Positions 55,141 through 64,000 of a stretch of DNA of 64,000 nucleotides are shown one piece after another (within the stretch, counting starts at the first letter, position 1; each line of letters begins with the position of its first letter). Position numbers and translations under genes: made by a program. Source of the DNA: Canna indica (Eukaryota; Streptophyta; Magnoliopsida; Zingiberales; Cannaceae); NCBI GenBank assembly GCA_034359265.1, contig CP136896.1, positions 37,500,001 to 37,564,000 on the forward strand, written 5' to 3'. Below the pieces are notes generated by a model that did not search any database, was not told where the DNA came from, and saw only the letters and a program-made list of their open reading frames with translations.

Positions 55141-55960
55141 AGACAACCTAAAAGATTATTCCTGACCATTGAGAATGACTAGGAATTTGTTGATCTGCAA
55201 TCCTATGATCAAGCAATCAAGGATGTTGATTGCAAACAATGGCAGGAAGCAATGAAATCCAAAATGGACTCTATGTTCACCAACCAAGTTTGGACTTTGG
55301 TTGACTTACCCGAAGGAGTTACTCCTATAGGGTGTAAGTGGATCTTTAAAAGAAAGATTAGAGCTAATGGCCAGGTGGAGACCTATAAGGCCAGGCTGGT
55401 AGCAAAAGGTTTCACTCAAAGGCAAGGTCTTGACTATGATGAAACTTTTTCTCCTGTAGCCATGCTCAAGTCCATTAGGATAATGCTAGCCGTTGTTTCA
55501 TATCATGACTACGAGATCTAGCATATGGATGTCAAGACTGCATTCCTCAATGGTGAACTTGAGGAAGAGGTCTATATGACCCAGCCGGAAGTTTTCGTGT
55601 CTTCGGTAGGACCGAAGAAGGTATGTAAACTGCAAAGGTCCATTTATGGACTCATGCAAGCTTCGAGGAGTTGGAACATCCATTTTGATGAGACAGTCAA
55701 AGAGTTGGCTTCATGAAAAATGTAGACGAACCTTGTGTCTATAGAAAGGTTAGTGGGAGCACTGTTGTGTTTATTGTGCTGTATGTGGATGACATACTGC
55801 TCATAGGGAATGATGATCCTTTACTCCAGTCAGTTAAAGCATGGTTATCCAAAAAATTCTCCATGAAAGACTTGGGTGAAGCATCCTATGTACTCGGCAT
55901 TAAGATCTATAGGGATAGGTCTAGAAGGATGCTTGGTTTGTCCTAGTCTTGGTATATTGA
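55141..55960 (+). pseudogene. Copia reverse transcriptase
   Basis: Blocks present are VDCKQWQEAMKSKMDSM, CKWIFKRK, YKARLVAKGF, DYDETFSPVAMLKSIR, a stop (TAG at 55519-55521, from tryptophan or glutamine), [37 protein letters not shown] and, after a frameshift near 55714, VLYVDDILLIGND with the YVDD catalytic aspartates intact. A further stop (TAG) is at 55944-55946. The catalytic residues survive but the frame does not. Confidence 0.92.
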
Positions 55961-56708
55961 TATCGTGCTAAAAAGGTTTAGCATGGAAAGCAGTAAAAGA
56001 GGTTACTTGCCTATGAGTCATGGCATCATTCTTTCCAAGAAGATGTCTCCTAAGACACCTGAGAAGAGAAAAAGGATGAGCGTGATCCCTTATGCTTTGG
56101 CAGTAGGGTCTATCATGTATGCTATGCTCTGCACTCGGCCTGATGTCGCTTATGCCCTAGGGGTAACTAGCAAATTTCAGACAGATCCTGGAGAGGAACA
56201 TTGGAAAGACGTAAAGAACATTCTTAAGGACTTGAGAAGGACTATAGATGTTCTCCTAAATTATGGTGGGTCAAATTTTAAACGGGAAGGCTACACAGAT
56301 CCTAGCTTTCAATTCGACCCGGATGACAGTAAATCCATTTCTCGGTATGTATTTACTATGAATGGTGGCACAGTATGCTGGAAAAGTTCTAAGCAAGAAA
56401 CTGTGGCCGACTCGGTGATAGAAGCTGAGTACATCGCTGCAAGCGAAGTCGCAAAGGAAGGAGTGTGGATAAAGAAATTTATCTCTGAGCTGGGTGTTGT
56501 TCTTGAGGTTGTCGATCCAGTCCCCGTTTATTGTGATAACAATGGGGCTATTGCTCAAGCAAAGGAACCTAGATCCCATAATAAATCAAAACACATCCTA
56601 AGGCGGTATCACCTGATTAGAGAGATCGTTGGATGTGGTGATATAACTGTCGAACGTGTTGACACGAAAGACAATATTGTAGATCCATTCACAAAGCCAT
56701 TACCATAG
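55961..56708 (+). pseudogene. Copia RNase H and polyprotein C-terminus
   Basis: Open from 55965 to the terminal stop at 56708. It contains RPDVAYALGVTSKFQTDPGE, the RNase H residues in GYTDPSF (D), SVIEAEYIAASEVAKE (E) and YCDNNGAIAQAKEPRSHNKS (D), KHILRRYHLIRE and the end DNIVDPFTKPLP. It is about 247 codons of intact frame, the least damaged part of the element. Confidence 0.92.
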
Positions 56709-56769
56709 CAGTAGTTTGATCGCCACTTAAGTTGTATGTGTATTAAATACCATAATGATTGGCTACAAG

Positions 56770-56783
56770 TGCAAGTGGGAGAT
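56770..56783 (+). other. Polypurine tract of the copia element
   Basis: AAGTGGGAGATTG follows the stop codon by about 65 bp and directly precedes the 3' LTR. Confidence 0.75.
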
Positions 56784-59700
56784 TGAAAAAAATAGTGCCC
56801 TTGAGCCAATCACATGTTGATATGTATGGAACTATTTTTCGTTAATGAATAATATGAGGCAATTTTTCATCATATGTTGCATTTATATTTTGTATATATT
56901 AGATTGTGATGAACCCCATGAACCTGGACAATTGATTCCAAGGCCATGATGAGATCATGCTAGTGAGACTTGGAATCTAGATGCCTCTATTCTAAATGTT
57001 CACAGTCGTAGGATCACCAATTAGGGGATTGATGATTCCGGATAGACTGGTGTAATTGGAACATGCCTTATACGATAAGGGGTAACTAATCTCACAGTTA
57101 CCTATGTGCTTGGTAGGATCACCAATAAGGTGCTCATTAGGGAATGAGTTCACTGAACGGACCTGCACGAGAAATACAGAATGGAATCCTTACATGAGTG
57201 TCAATAGGATGTTCCTCGGGTGATACTAGGTGCAAGCAATCCTTGGACCTGAGGTTATCATGGTTATCTTCTGAGTGACAACACATTGCTTTGGTTCTAT
57301 CCCTACATGGCCCTTAGTGTCATATGCCGGGTATTACTGAGCATCGGGAAACATTCGTGGAGGTAGGTGAGCAACTGACTTGGAATCGGTTACTCCTAGT
57401 GAGAGGAGATAATGTCCTATGTATCCCTGCAAGTGTTGACTCGGGAATCTCTGGCTATAGTAGACATGAAAGTCGGGAAGATATTTTTGACGTTTCATTA
57501 TTGAGACGACATCTTGACGGGTGGAATACATATGAATCGGTATTAGGGTTTCACACTTCTTCCATACCCTAGCCGACTTCGGGCCGTTGCAACTGAGGGA
57601 CTTAGTTGCTTGGTAACTAATCACCGAAGGGCGTAAGATCCCTGTAGATTGAACCTCACACTATCCGAATAGTCATGTCATGTTGCTAGACGTCAATCTT
57701 GACTTGTCAGTGGAGTCTCTCACGACCACACTGAAGGGCTTTAGTGGTGGCTCGTAAGATTCGAATAGAAGTCGTTCTATCGGATCCGATTCTCCATTAT
57801 GCACAACTCGTTGCTAGCTTAGTGTGGGGCCCAATGGGTCACACACAACAGGCTAACCTCGTAATGGACCTTATGAGATAAAGTCTGAATGTGGCACTAT
57901 ATGTCTACTAGCATGGACATGCTGCAACACGATCACAGATCTCATTTACGGACATGATAGGAAAGATGTTTCCCATAGGAACGATTACGCGAGGAAGGAC
58001 TTCCTCGGTAATCCTAATTTGTAGGGCAGCCCTAAATTGTAGGGATTGGCACATGATAAATCCTAATCAATAAGAATTTAATTTATAGAGATAAATCAAA
58101 GTTTATATTTAGTTGTATTTAATTAATTTCGAATTAATTAAAAATATATTAAATATAAGTTATTGTTTTGGAGGCAAACCCCAAGAATTTGAATTCCGGG
58201 GAGAGGATTTAAAAGGGGGGGGGCAGGACCACTAGTTGGATGAAATGGCACACTAGAGGGGGGGTGAATAGTGTGTTTACTAATTCTTATTGTCTAATTC
58301 CGGTTTTAAACGTTTGTTTGATTACTTAGGCAAAGTTCTATATATTGACTAGATGCGGAAACAAAAATACGACAATTAAGCACAAACCAAATATCAATGC
58401 TAACACACTGATTTATAGTGGTTCGGCCCCGATGCCTCCTCCACTACCTAAGCACCCCGTTTAGGATTTCCAAACTAAGTTTACTAGATTAAATTGGTTC
58501 CCTTACAAAGAGGACTTTGACCTGAAGAGTCTCACTCTCAATCTAAGGCACTTCCACTCCCGGAACTCTCCGCCTTCTTACCGAGAGCACTCTTCCACCT
58601 CAACCCTAAGGGACACCTCAACTAATCCTAGTAAGCTATGTTTACACAAGTGGCTTTACACCTTCTACACTAAGGTAACCACTTACATCCAAAGACCAAA
58701 CACTAGGTCTTCTATAAATTCAAATACAATGAATTCAAAAACAAATTAAAACAAGTTTTATTACAAGAAGAGGAATAAAAACTTATCACAAATAAACGCC
58801 TCTTCTTTCCGACCCTAGCACCCTTGACGAACCCTTTGAAGGAGAACTCTTTGGTGATGAGGGATCAAGATCTAGGTTTAATGAAATTTGTCACTTTGAA
58901 ACTTGGAGGATGCAAGGAATCACTCTTTGAAGGCTTTTTGCATCACAAATTATCTGGGAGAAAGAGGAAAAAGAAGTTATAAGAGGGATATTTATAACCC
59001 CTCAATGAAACGACAGCTCAACGAGCGGAAAACTAGTCGTTTTCGCCGTTCGGTCGCTTGCCGGTCGATCATTGATCGATCGACCGATCGACTGCCTAGC
59101 GACCGCTAGCCTTACTGTGAATTAGTCTCACTATTCAGTCGATCGACGAGTTGACCGAATGAGTCACGACTTCAATGATCGATAATTCGGTCGACCGATC
59201 GATCGACCGAAGCACCATCTGCCAATTTCTTCACCATCTTCGGTCGACCTATCAGTCGACCGATTGGCTACTTCCATTTTGTAGCATCATTCGATCGACC
59301 AACCGGTCGACCGACAAGGCTACTGCCAATTTTTAACACCATTCGATCGACCGATCGGTCGACCGAACTTGGGCTAGAAATTTTTATCTTGGCTTTCTCA
59401 TTTCTCGCTTTGTTTTTCGGCTTCGTTCTTCGGCGTGCTTTAACTTTAAAAGATTCTCCATCCTGTCCAAGTCATTTCTAGTGCACACATTGGTCTGTTT
59501 TGGAGATCGATCGAAAGACATGAGGCTTGACTTATCTTTTATCGATCCTGCAATTTTCATACTTCAAGAACTTGTTAAATAGGTTTGTTATCATCAAAAT
59601 AGTCATGAAGAGAATAAAGCATGAAGGAAGAAACCTTCGGCCAACACCACCATGGGGGCCACCTACTCCCCTTATAAATAGATGGCCTAACCTCCTTTGA

Positions 59701-60308
59701 GAGAGGTTAAGCAAATTGGTTAGAGATCTTGGAGAGGAGCAAGGTCTTGGATTCTTGAGAAGCTTCTTGAAGAGCAAGACTCCAAAGAGCTCCTCTTGAT
59801 CTCCATGGGTGGCCGGCCATCAAGCTCCTCCTTCCCGGGTTTGTGAAGCCAATTTGGTGGTCTCTTCCTCTTGGGTGTGTCATCTCCTTCATCTTCTTGG
59901 AGGAGTCCAAGGAGGACAGCGAGGTATTCCTTCATCTTCCTCCTCGTTCCGTGGTTTTCTCATCGCCTCTTCCTTCCTTTTGGTGCTCGGTTCTTGGTGG
60001 AAGGGCCGCTTTCACCTTGGTGCATTTCGGGGCTGAGTTTCCCTCTTTGTTGAGCCACAACGGGTCTTGGTGTTCACTGTCCCTTGGTTGCGAGGCGCTT
60101 GGTGTGGACCTTCCTTGGAGGACGTATGCTTGGATGTCTTGAAACGAGGACAGGAGCAGCCTTACCATCCACAGTATAAGATATATCTTTTCCTTATACT
60201 TGTAGATTGAATTCCTTAAAGATTGCTAAAGTTGATCGCTGGTTTTGGGATGGTTTGTATTTTTTTTAAATCATTTTTTCCATTGTGCTTCTTCTTCCCA
60301 TCCCAACA
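56784..60308 (+). mobile_element. 3' LTR of the copia element, with nested solo LTR
   Basis: It starts about 56784 (first bases altered from TGTTGG-like) and ends CCCAACA at 60308. Removing the 1.4-kb insert leaves about 2.1 kb. The TATA box is TATAAATA (59673-59680). The host gypsy frame (YDCTI) resumes directly after the end. Confidence 0.88.
58234..59646 (-). mobile_element. Solo Sirevirus-like LTR, inverted, CCAC(T/C) duplication
   Basis: On the minus strand it runs from TGTTGGCCGAAGG (59646) to CCATTTCATCCAACT (58234; the last base is altered from A). Flanks are CCACT (58229-58233) and CCACC (59647-59651), one mismatch. The uninterrupted host sequence is at about 49396-49420. Palindromes such as GGTCGACCGATCGATCGACC are dense at 59040-59370. 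The TATA box lies between GAGGG (58983-58987) and CCCTC (58999-59003). No internal region is present. Confidence 0.9.
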
Positions 60309-61048
60309 TTATGATTGCACCATCTTATACCATCCCAAAAAGGTGAACGTAATGGCAGACGCCTTGAGCCGGAAGTCGATGGGTAGCTTGGCGCATTGGT
60401 TGTGGATAGGAGGCCTTTGGCGAGGGAGCTCACAGGGTGTCTAGGAGACAGGGCGGTATTGTCTGTGATCGACTTGGGGAGCTTTATGGTGCATCTTCGT
60501 GTTTAGACTACCTAATCGATATGCTCGGTTCAGCCCAGGGAGAGGATGTCTTCTGTGCTCCGACCAAGGATTTGACAGAGAGAGGCGATGCTAGTTATAG
60601 ATTTGGGATTGATTTCGATGGTGCTCTGAGGTTGAGAGACAGGGTAATAGTGCTGAATATGGCCGTGGTTCCCAGGCAAGTATTTGAGATGACTCACAGT
60701 TCCACATATACGATGCATCTAGGAGCCAGAATAATGTACCACAACCTGAGGCAGCATTACTGGTGGAAAGGGATGAACAGAGATGTAGCAGATTTTGTAT
60801 CTAAATATTTGGTCTGCCAACAGGTTAAGGCCGAACATCTGAGACTTGTAGGGTTGCTATAGAGTCTGGAGGTGCCAGAGTAGAAGTGGGAGAAGATTAC
60901 CATGGATTTTGTAACGGCCTGCCCAAGTCGAGGAATGGTAATGATTCCATATAGGTCGTTGTGGACCGACTCACTAAGTCGGCGCATTCATTCTGGTGAA
61001 GACAACTTTCACCAATGATTAGTATGCACAACTATTTTTGGATCGTGT
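60309..61048 (+). pseudogene. Gypsy RNase H end and integrase
   Basis: It resumes the gypsy pol beyond the copia insertion: YDCTILYHPKKVNVMADALS (end of RNase H). After frame changes comes the integrase zinc finger (MTHSSTYTMHLGARIMYHNL, then YWWKGM and CLVCQ altered to YLVCQQVKAEHLR, so one cysteine is lost). TMDFVTACPSR includes the first catalytic aspartate. It is cut at 61048 by another gypsy LTR. The RT core and most of RNase H are missing between 48703 and 60309. Confidence 0.87.
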
Positions 61049-62433
61049 TGTAATATCCTAGATATTTTTTTATTTAATTTTCCTTTATGTTTGTGTTTGT
61101 CAGCCTAGTGGACTAGTCCTGGGTGGAGCCGAGTCGACTCATGGTCCGGTGCAAGCTTGCGAGCTCGGGTAAGTAGGAATATGAATTATGTAATTTCTTG
61201 CATTAATTTATTTAATTATGTGGTTGCATGTGTTTGAATTATTAAATTATGTTGCATATTGGTTATGCATGTGTTTAGCATGGGGTTAGATTAAGCTAAG
61301 GTGGGTTTGCGGGTTTGGATCCGGATTGAGGCGGATGCGGGTTAAAGGATGTTAGAGTTGAAGAGGTGGGAAGGGATTATAAATCCCCCCCCCCTAGGGC
61401 TTGCAGCTCCCTGTTGGAGCCGCACAAGCTGTGAAAGGAGAGAGGAGCCAAGTTGAGCCAGTCGCCCCTCTCCCCTTCCCTGGAGCCATCGTCCTCAAAC
61501 CACAGCAGCCGAACCGAGCGCCCCCCTTCCTCATCTTCTCTCTTTCTCTTGGAGCCGAGCAGAGAGGAGCCACCCAGCCAAGCCGAGCAGAGAGGAGCCA
61601 CCCAACCAAGCCGAGTTGCCCTTCTCTCTCTTCCCCTTTCTTGAAGCCAGCGGCTTGGAGTGGACTCGCCGCTTCCTCTTCCCCCTTCGTTGAGTCGAGC
61701 CGCCATCTCTTGAAGTCGGATTCGAGGGCCGTCATCCTGGATTTCTCCTCTTATCCTCCTTCCTATTTAGGTGAGTGGTTTTACCCCTCCTTCTCGGGTT
61801 TCTTTGAATTATTGAAGCTGTTCTTGAAGGCAAAGATGTTCTTGATTTGTTTTCCGACGATCTCTTAAATTCTCGCCTTCTTTTTGTGTGCCGTTCTTGA
61901 GGAGGCCCTAAACCCTCCCCTATGGGGCTCGGCGACCCTAGGAAGATCCTAGGGGTGCTCGGCCAAGGTGGAGAAAAGGGGTGCCCTCCAAGTGTTCAAT
62001 GAATTGCCTAAGTGAAGGGTGTAGATTTTCTTGCCTTCTATGATTCAATTTGTTCATCAATCTTGATGCTTGTAATTTAAATGCATGCTTGATATTAAAT
62101 CTGTGATTTTTGGAAATATATCATGTGTTTCAAAGATGGGTTTGATCTTGAAGGCATGAGGGTTCTTGATTTAAATTCTTGAGCATAAAGGTTGGTTCTT
62201 GGTTAAAGAGAGTTGTGATGCTTGTTGTTCTTGCTTAATAAATATAGTTTTTATGAGATTTATTTTAATGATTATGAATCTGATGTGATGGAAATTTTGG
62301 GAGTTATATTCTGTAAATTTTTAGATTTAATTTCCTTATTATGCTGAAACTCAATTATGTTGAAAATTTCATGCTGAGTTGATGAATCAGGACTGATTTT
62401 GAAATCTTGTTTATGATGTGCATAGTTTTTTTT

Positions 62434-62725
62434 TGTTAAAGTCCCACATTGCTTGAGGTTGTGGTCTAGATGGCCTTTAAATAGATTGGGCAATCCTCCC
62501 CCATTAAGCTAGCTTTTGGGGTGGAGTTAGGTTCAAGGCTGATTTTCTAACATGGTATCAGAGCCAGACCAATTGTTGATTGTGGGCCACCTGCAGAACT
62601 TCACGCTCCAGATGTGGATTCTGGGCGTGAGGGGGTGTGTTAAAGTTCCACATTGCTTGAGGTTGTGGTCTAGATGGCCTTTAAATAGATTGGGCAATCC
62701 TCCCCCTTTGAGCTAGCTTTTGGGG
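62434..62725 (+). mobile_element. TRIM element, 3' end truncated
   Basis: The left LTR runs from TGTTAAAGTCCCACATTGC (62434) to TTTTCTAACA (62552), 119 bp. The primer site TGGTATCAGAGC follows at once (62553-62564), then a 73-bp interior ending GTGAGGGGGTG. The right LTR begins TGTTAAAGTTCCAC (62638) and breaks off at 62725. About 20 bp of the host LTR (the 'actgaacatagtcgtgtaa' stretch seen at 40553) were lost in the same deletion. Size, termini and primer site are those of terminal-repeat retrotransposons in miniature. Confidence 0.9.
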
Positions 62726-63143
62726 ACTATCGTTTTGACCAGAAAACATAGTTTTAAAATATAGGTCACACTCTGGAGACCATATTCGGGTTAGATGCAT
62801 CAGTTTCGGGCATAACAGTAACCTAAAATAAAACCCTAATCTTGGTGACCTAAATTTTAATTGCATAATTAAAATTAAGCAAGGGGTCAGCATAATCTGT
62901 TAAAAACCAACAAATAAAGTTATGCATAAAATAAAATCTCATAGGCTATGACAACGGGTCTAGGAGTTGGGGTCGGGTATTGGAGTGTTGAGACGCTTCC
63001 CAGTAAGGATGCCCCTAAGACACCGTATGAGAGACTTGACTTAGGTCATGTTACACCATATCTTTATGAATGGCGGAGAGGCTCGTTGAGGAGTTGGATT
63101 GTGGGCTAGGCCCGGAAGGTTGGATAGCTAATTCCCGACCTGT

Positions 63144-63571
63144 GGAACAAGTTCATATGGGCAAATCCCGATTGTTCCTGCGTATCTTGTGGAATAAGTT
63201 CGGACGGGCAAATCCCGATTGTTCCCAAGATTCTATATTTAAAGGAATAAGTTCGGATGGGAAAATCCCGATTATTCCTACGTTATCTTTTTGAAACAAG
63301 TTCGGATGGGCAAATCCCGATTGTTCCGGTTTGGCCTCGTGGAATAAGTTCGGACGAGTAAATCCTGATTATTCTTGAGGTGCTTTTAAGGAATAAGTTC
63401 GGATGGGCAAATCCCGATTATTCCTGTGATATCTTAAAGGGACAAGTTCGGATGTGCGATTCTCGATTGCTCCTACGCGTCTCGTGGAGCAAGTTCGGAT
63501 CGGCCAATCCCGATTGCTCCCGAGTTTCTTTATATTAGGATAAGTACGGAGGGCCATCCCGATTATCCTAG
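63144..63571 (+). repeat. Nine-unit covarying hairpin array, third gypsy LTR
   Basis: Same design as at 40988 and 42741. Arm pairs include GGAACAA/TTGTTCC, GGAATAA/TTGTTCC (a G-U pair), GGAATAA/TTATTCC (twice), GAAACAA/TTGTTCC, GGAATAA/TTATTCT, GGAGCAA/TTGCTCC and AGGATAA/TTATCCT. The core is gttcggatgggcaaatcccga. It lies in the same place relative to the predicted acceptor as in the other copies. Confidence 0.9.
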
Positions 63572-64000
63572 TACATTTTGTTGCCTTAGGGCATGGTGAG
63601 CTTAGGCCCGTTGATCTTCACCGTTTGGGTGTTGGCTGCCTTCGGGCAGGTGGTGGCCAGATGGCCTATTAGTTGGTCACTCCCTTGTGACCTCTCCTGC
63701 TTGAGTCAGGAGTTTTGCTTTATGCATCATATTTGTGTTTGGTTTTTCATAGGGGTTGGTAGAACCGCTCACTAAGTTCTTTTGAACTCACCCGTTGTCG
63801 TTTGTTTTTGTTTTGCAGAGCCTGACCGATGAGGTGGGGTGGAGCACTTGGCACGGCTGGATGGCAGATGAGCTACATTGATCTCATAGCAGTCCTAGTT
63901 AGGGGTCGTAGTCGAGTCTGTAGTAGTTTTGTCATGCACTTGTGATTTGATGTTGGAGTTGTAGTCTCGTGGGGACATTCATGTCTTTTATTCAGTTTTT

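Larger units (their letters stand above)
48703..60308 (+). mobile_element. Tnt1-like Ty1/copia element with decayed gag-pol
   Basis: The order is 5' LTR lacking its first 750 bp or so (48703-50064), primer site (50066), leader, gag, protease, integrase, reverse transcriptase, RNase H (ending 56708), polypurine tract and 3' LTR (56784-60308). It lies inside a gypsy pol. The gypsy RT core and RNase H start are missing together with the left LTR edge, so a deletion crossed the insertion boundary. Domain order protease-integrase-RT-RNase H is diagnostic of copia. Internal additions are a foldback MITE, a 0.74-kb foreign segment and, in the 3' LTR, a solo Sirevirus-like LTR. Confidence 0.9.
61049..64000 (+). 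mobile_element. Gypsy LTR of the TGTAATATCC family, running off the window
   Basis: It starts TGTAATATCC inside the gypsy integrase and remains collinear with 39222-41750 to the window edge. The leader is again rich in 'gagccg'. A donor tttag|gtgagtgg (61771) and an acceptor ttttgcag|ag (63818) bound a predicted 2.05-kb intron that includes a TRIM (62434-62725) and a nine-unit hairpin array (63144-63571). The LTR end is outside the window, so solo or full-length status is unknown. Confidence 0.88.

Overview
The window is plant nuclear DNA, from an angiosperm with a repeat-rich genome. It consists of LTR retrotransposons nested in one another. I found no host protein-coding gene and no tRNA, rRNA or CRISPR array. 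The plant assignment rests on Athila-type gag/protease with a tRNA-Asp-type primer site, Sirevirus-type gag with WVPK motifs and multiple polypurine tracts, Tekay/Del-type gypsy LTRs opening TGTAATACC, a TRIM, a Tourist-like MITE and CACTA debris. The species cannot be told.

Layout. (i) 1-3289: fragments of a gypsy LTR, an inverted Sirevirus-like LTR, the 3' end of a small copia element, a CACTA end and AT-rich DNA. (ii) 3290-18770, minus strand: an Athila-like element with gag and protease but no reverse transcriptase or integrase. A solo gypsy LTR (3318-5824) sits in its 3' LTR, and a complete gag-only Sirevirus-like element (9943-17603) sits in its gag. (iii) 18771-26416: LTR fragments, a pol-less Tnt1-like copia relic (19546-24302) and a CACTA fragment. 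(iv) 26417-32914: a long gypsy LTR with primer site but no recognisable body, and a solo Sirevirus-like LTR (30531-31692). (v) 32915-61048: one gypsy (Tekay-like) provirus in pieces: 5' LTR, gag (to 35561), gag/protease/RT start (47346-48703), RNase H/integrase (60309-61048). It was split by a Sirevirus-like element (35562-47345, site duplication TGTGA) and by a Tnt1-like copia element (48703-60308), both of which carry further insertions. (vi) 61049-64000: another gypsy LTR, invaded by a TRIM and running off the window.

Six insertions are supported by matching site duplications (AATAA, CATAC, ACTAT, TGTGA, TAA, TAAATTAA), and several by a filled versus empty comparison inside the window. All coding regions carry stops, frameshifts or deletions, so everything here is a relic or depends on proteins from elsewhere.

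The unexpected signal is in the LTRs. Three copies of one gypsy LTR family hold arrays of 7-9 short hairpins whose 7-bp arms change sequence from unit to unit while mostly staying complementary. These arrays lie inside a predicted intron, with conserved donor and acceptor, wholly within the LTR. Sirevirus-like LTRs carry their TATA box in the loop of an inverted repeat whose arms also covary between families, next to arrays of GGTCGACC palindromes.
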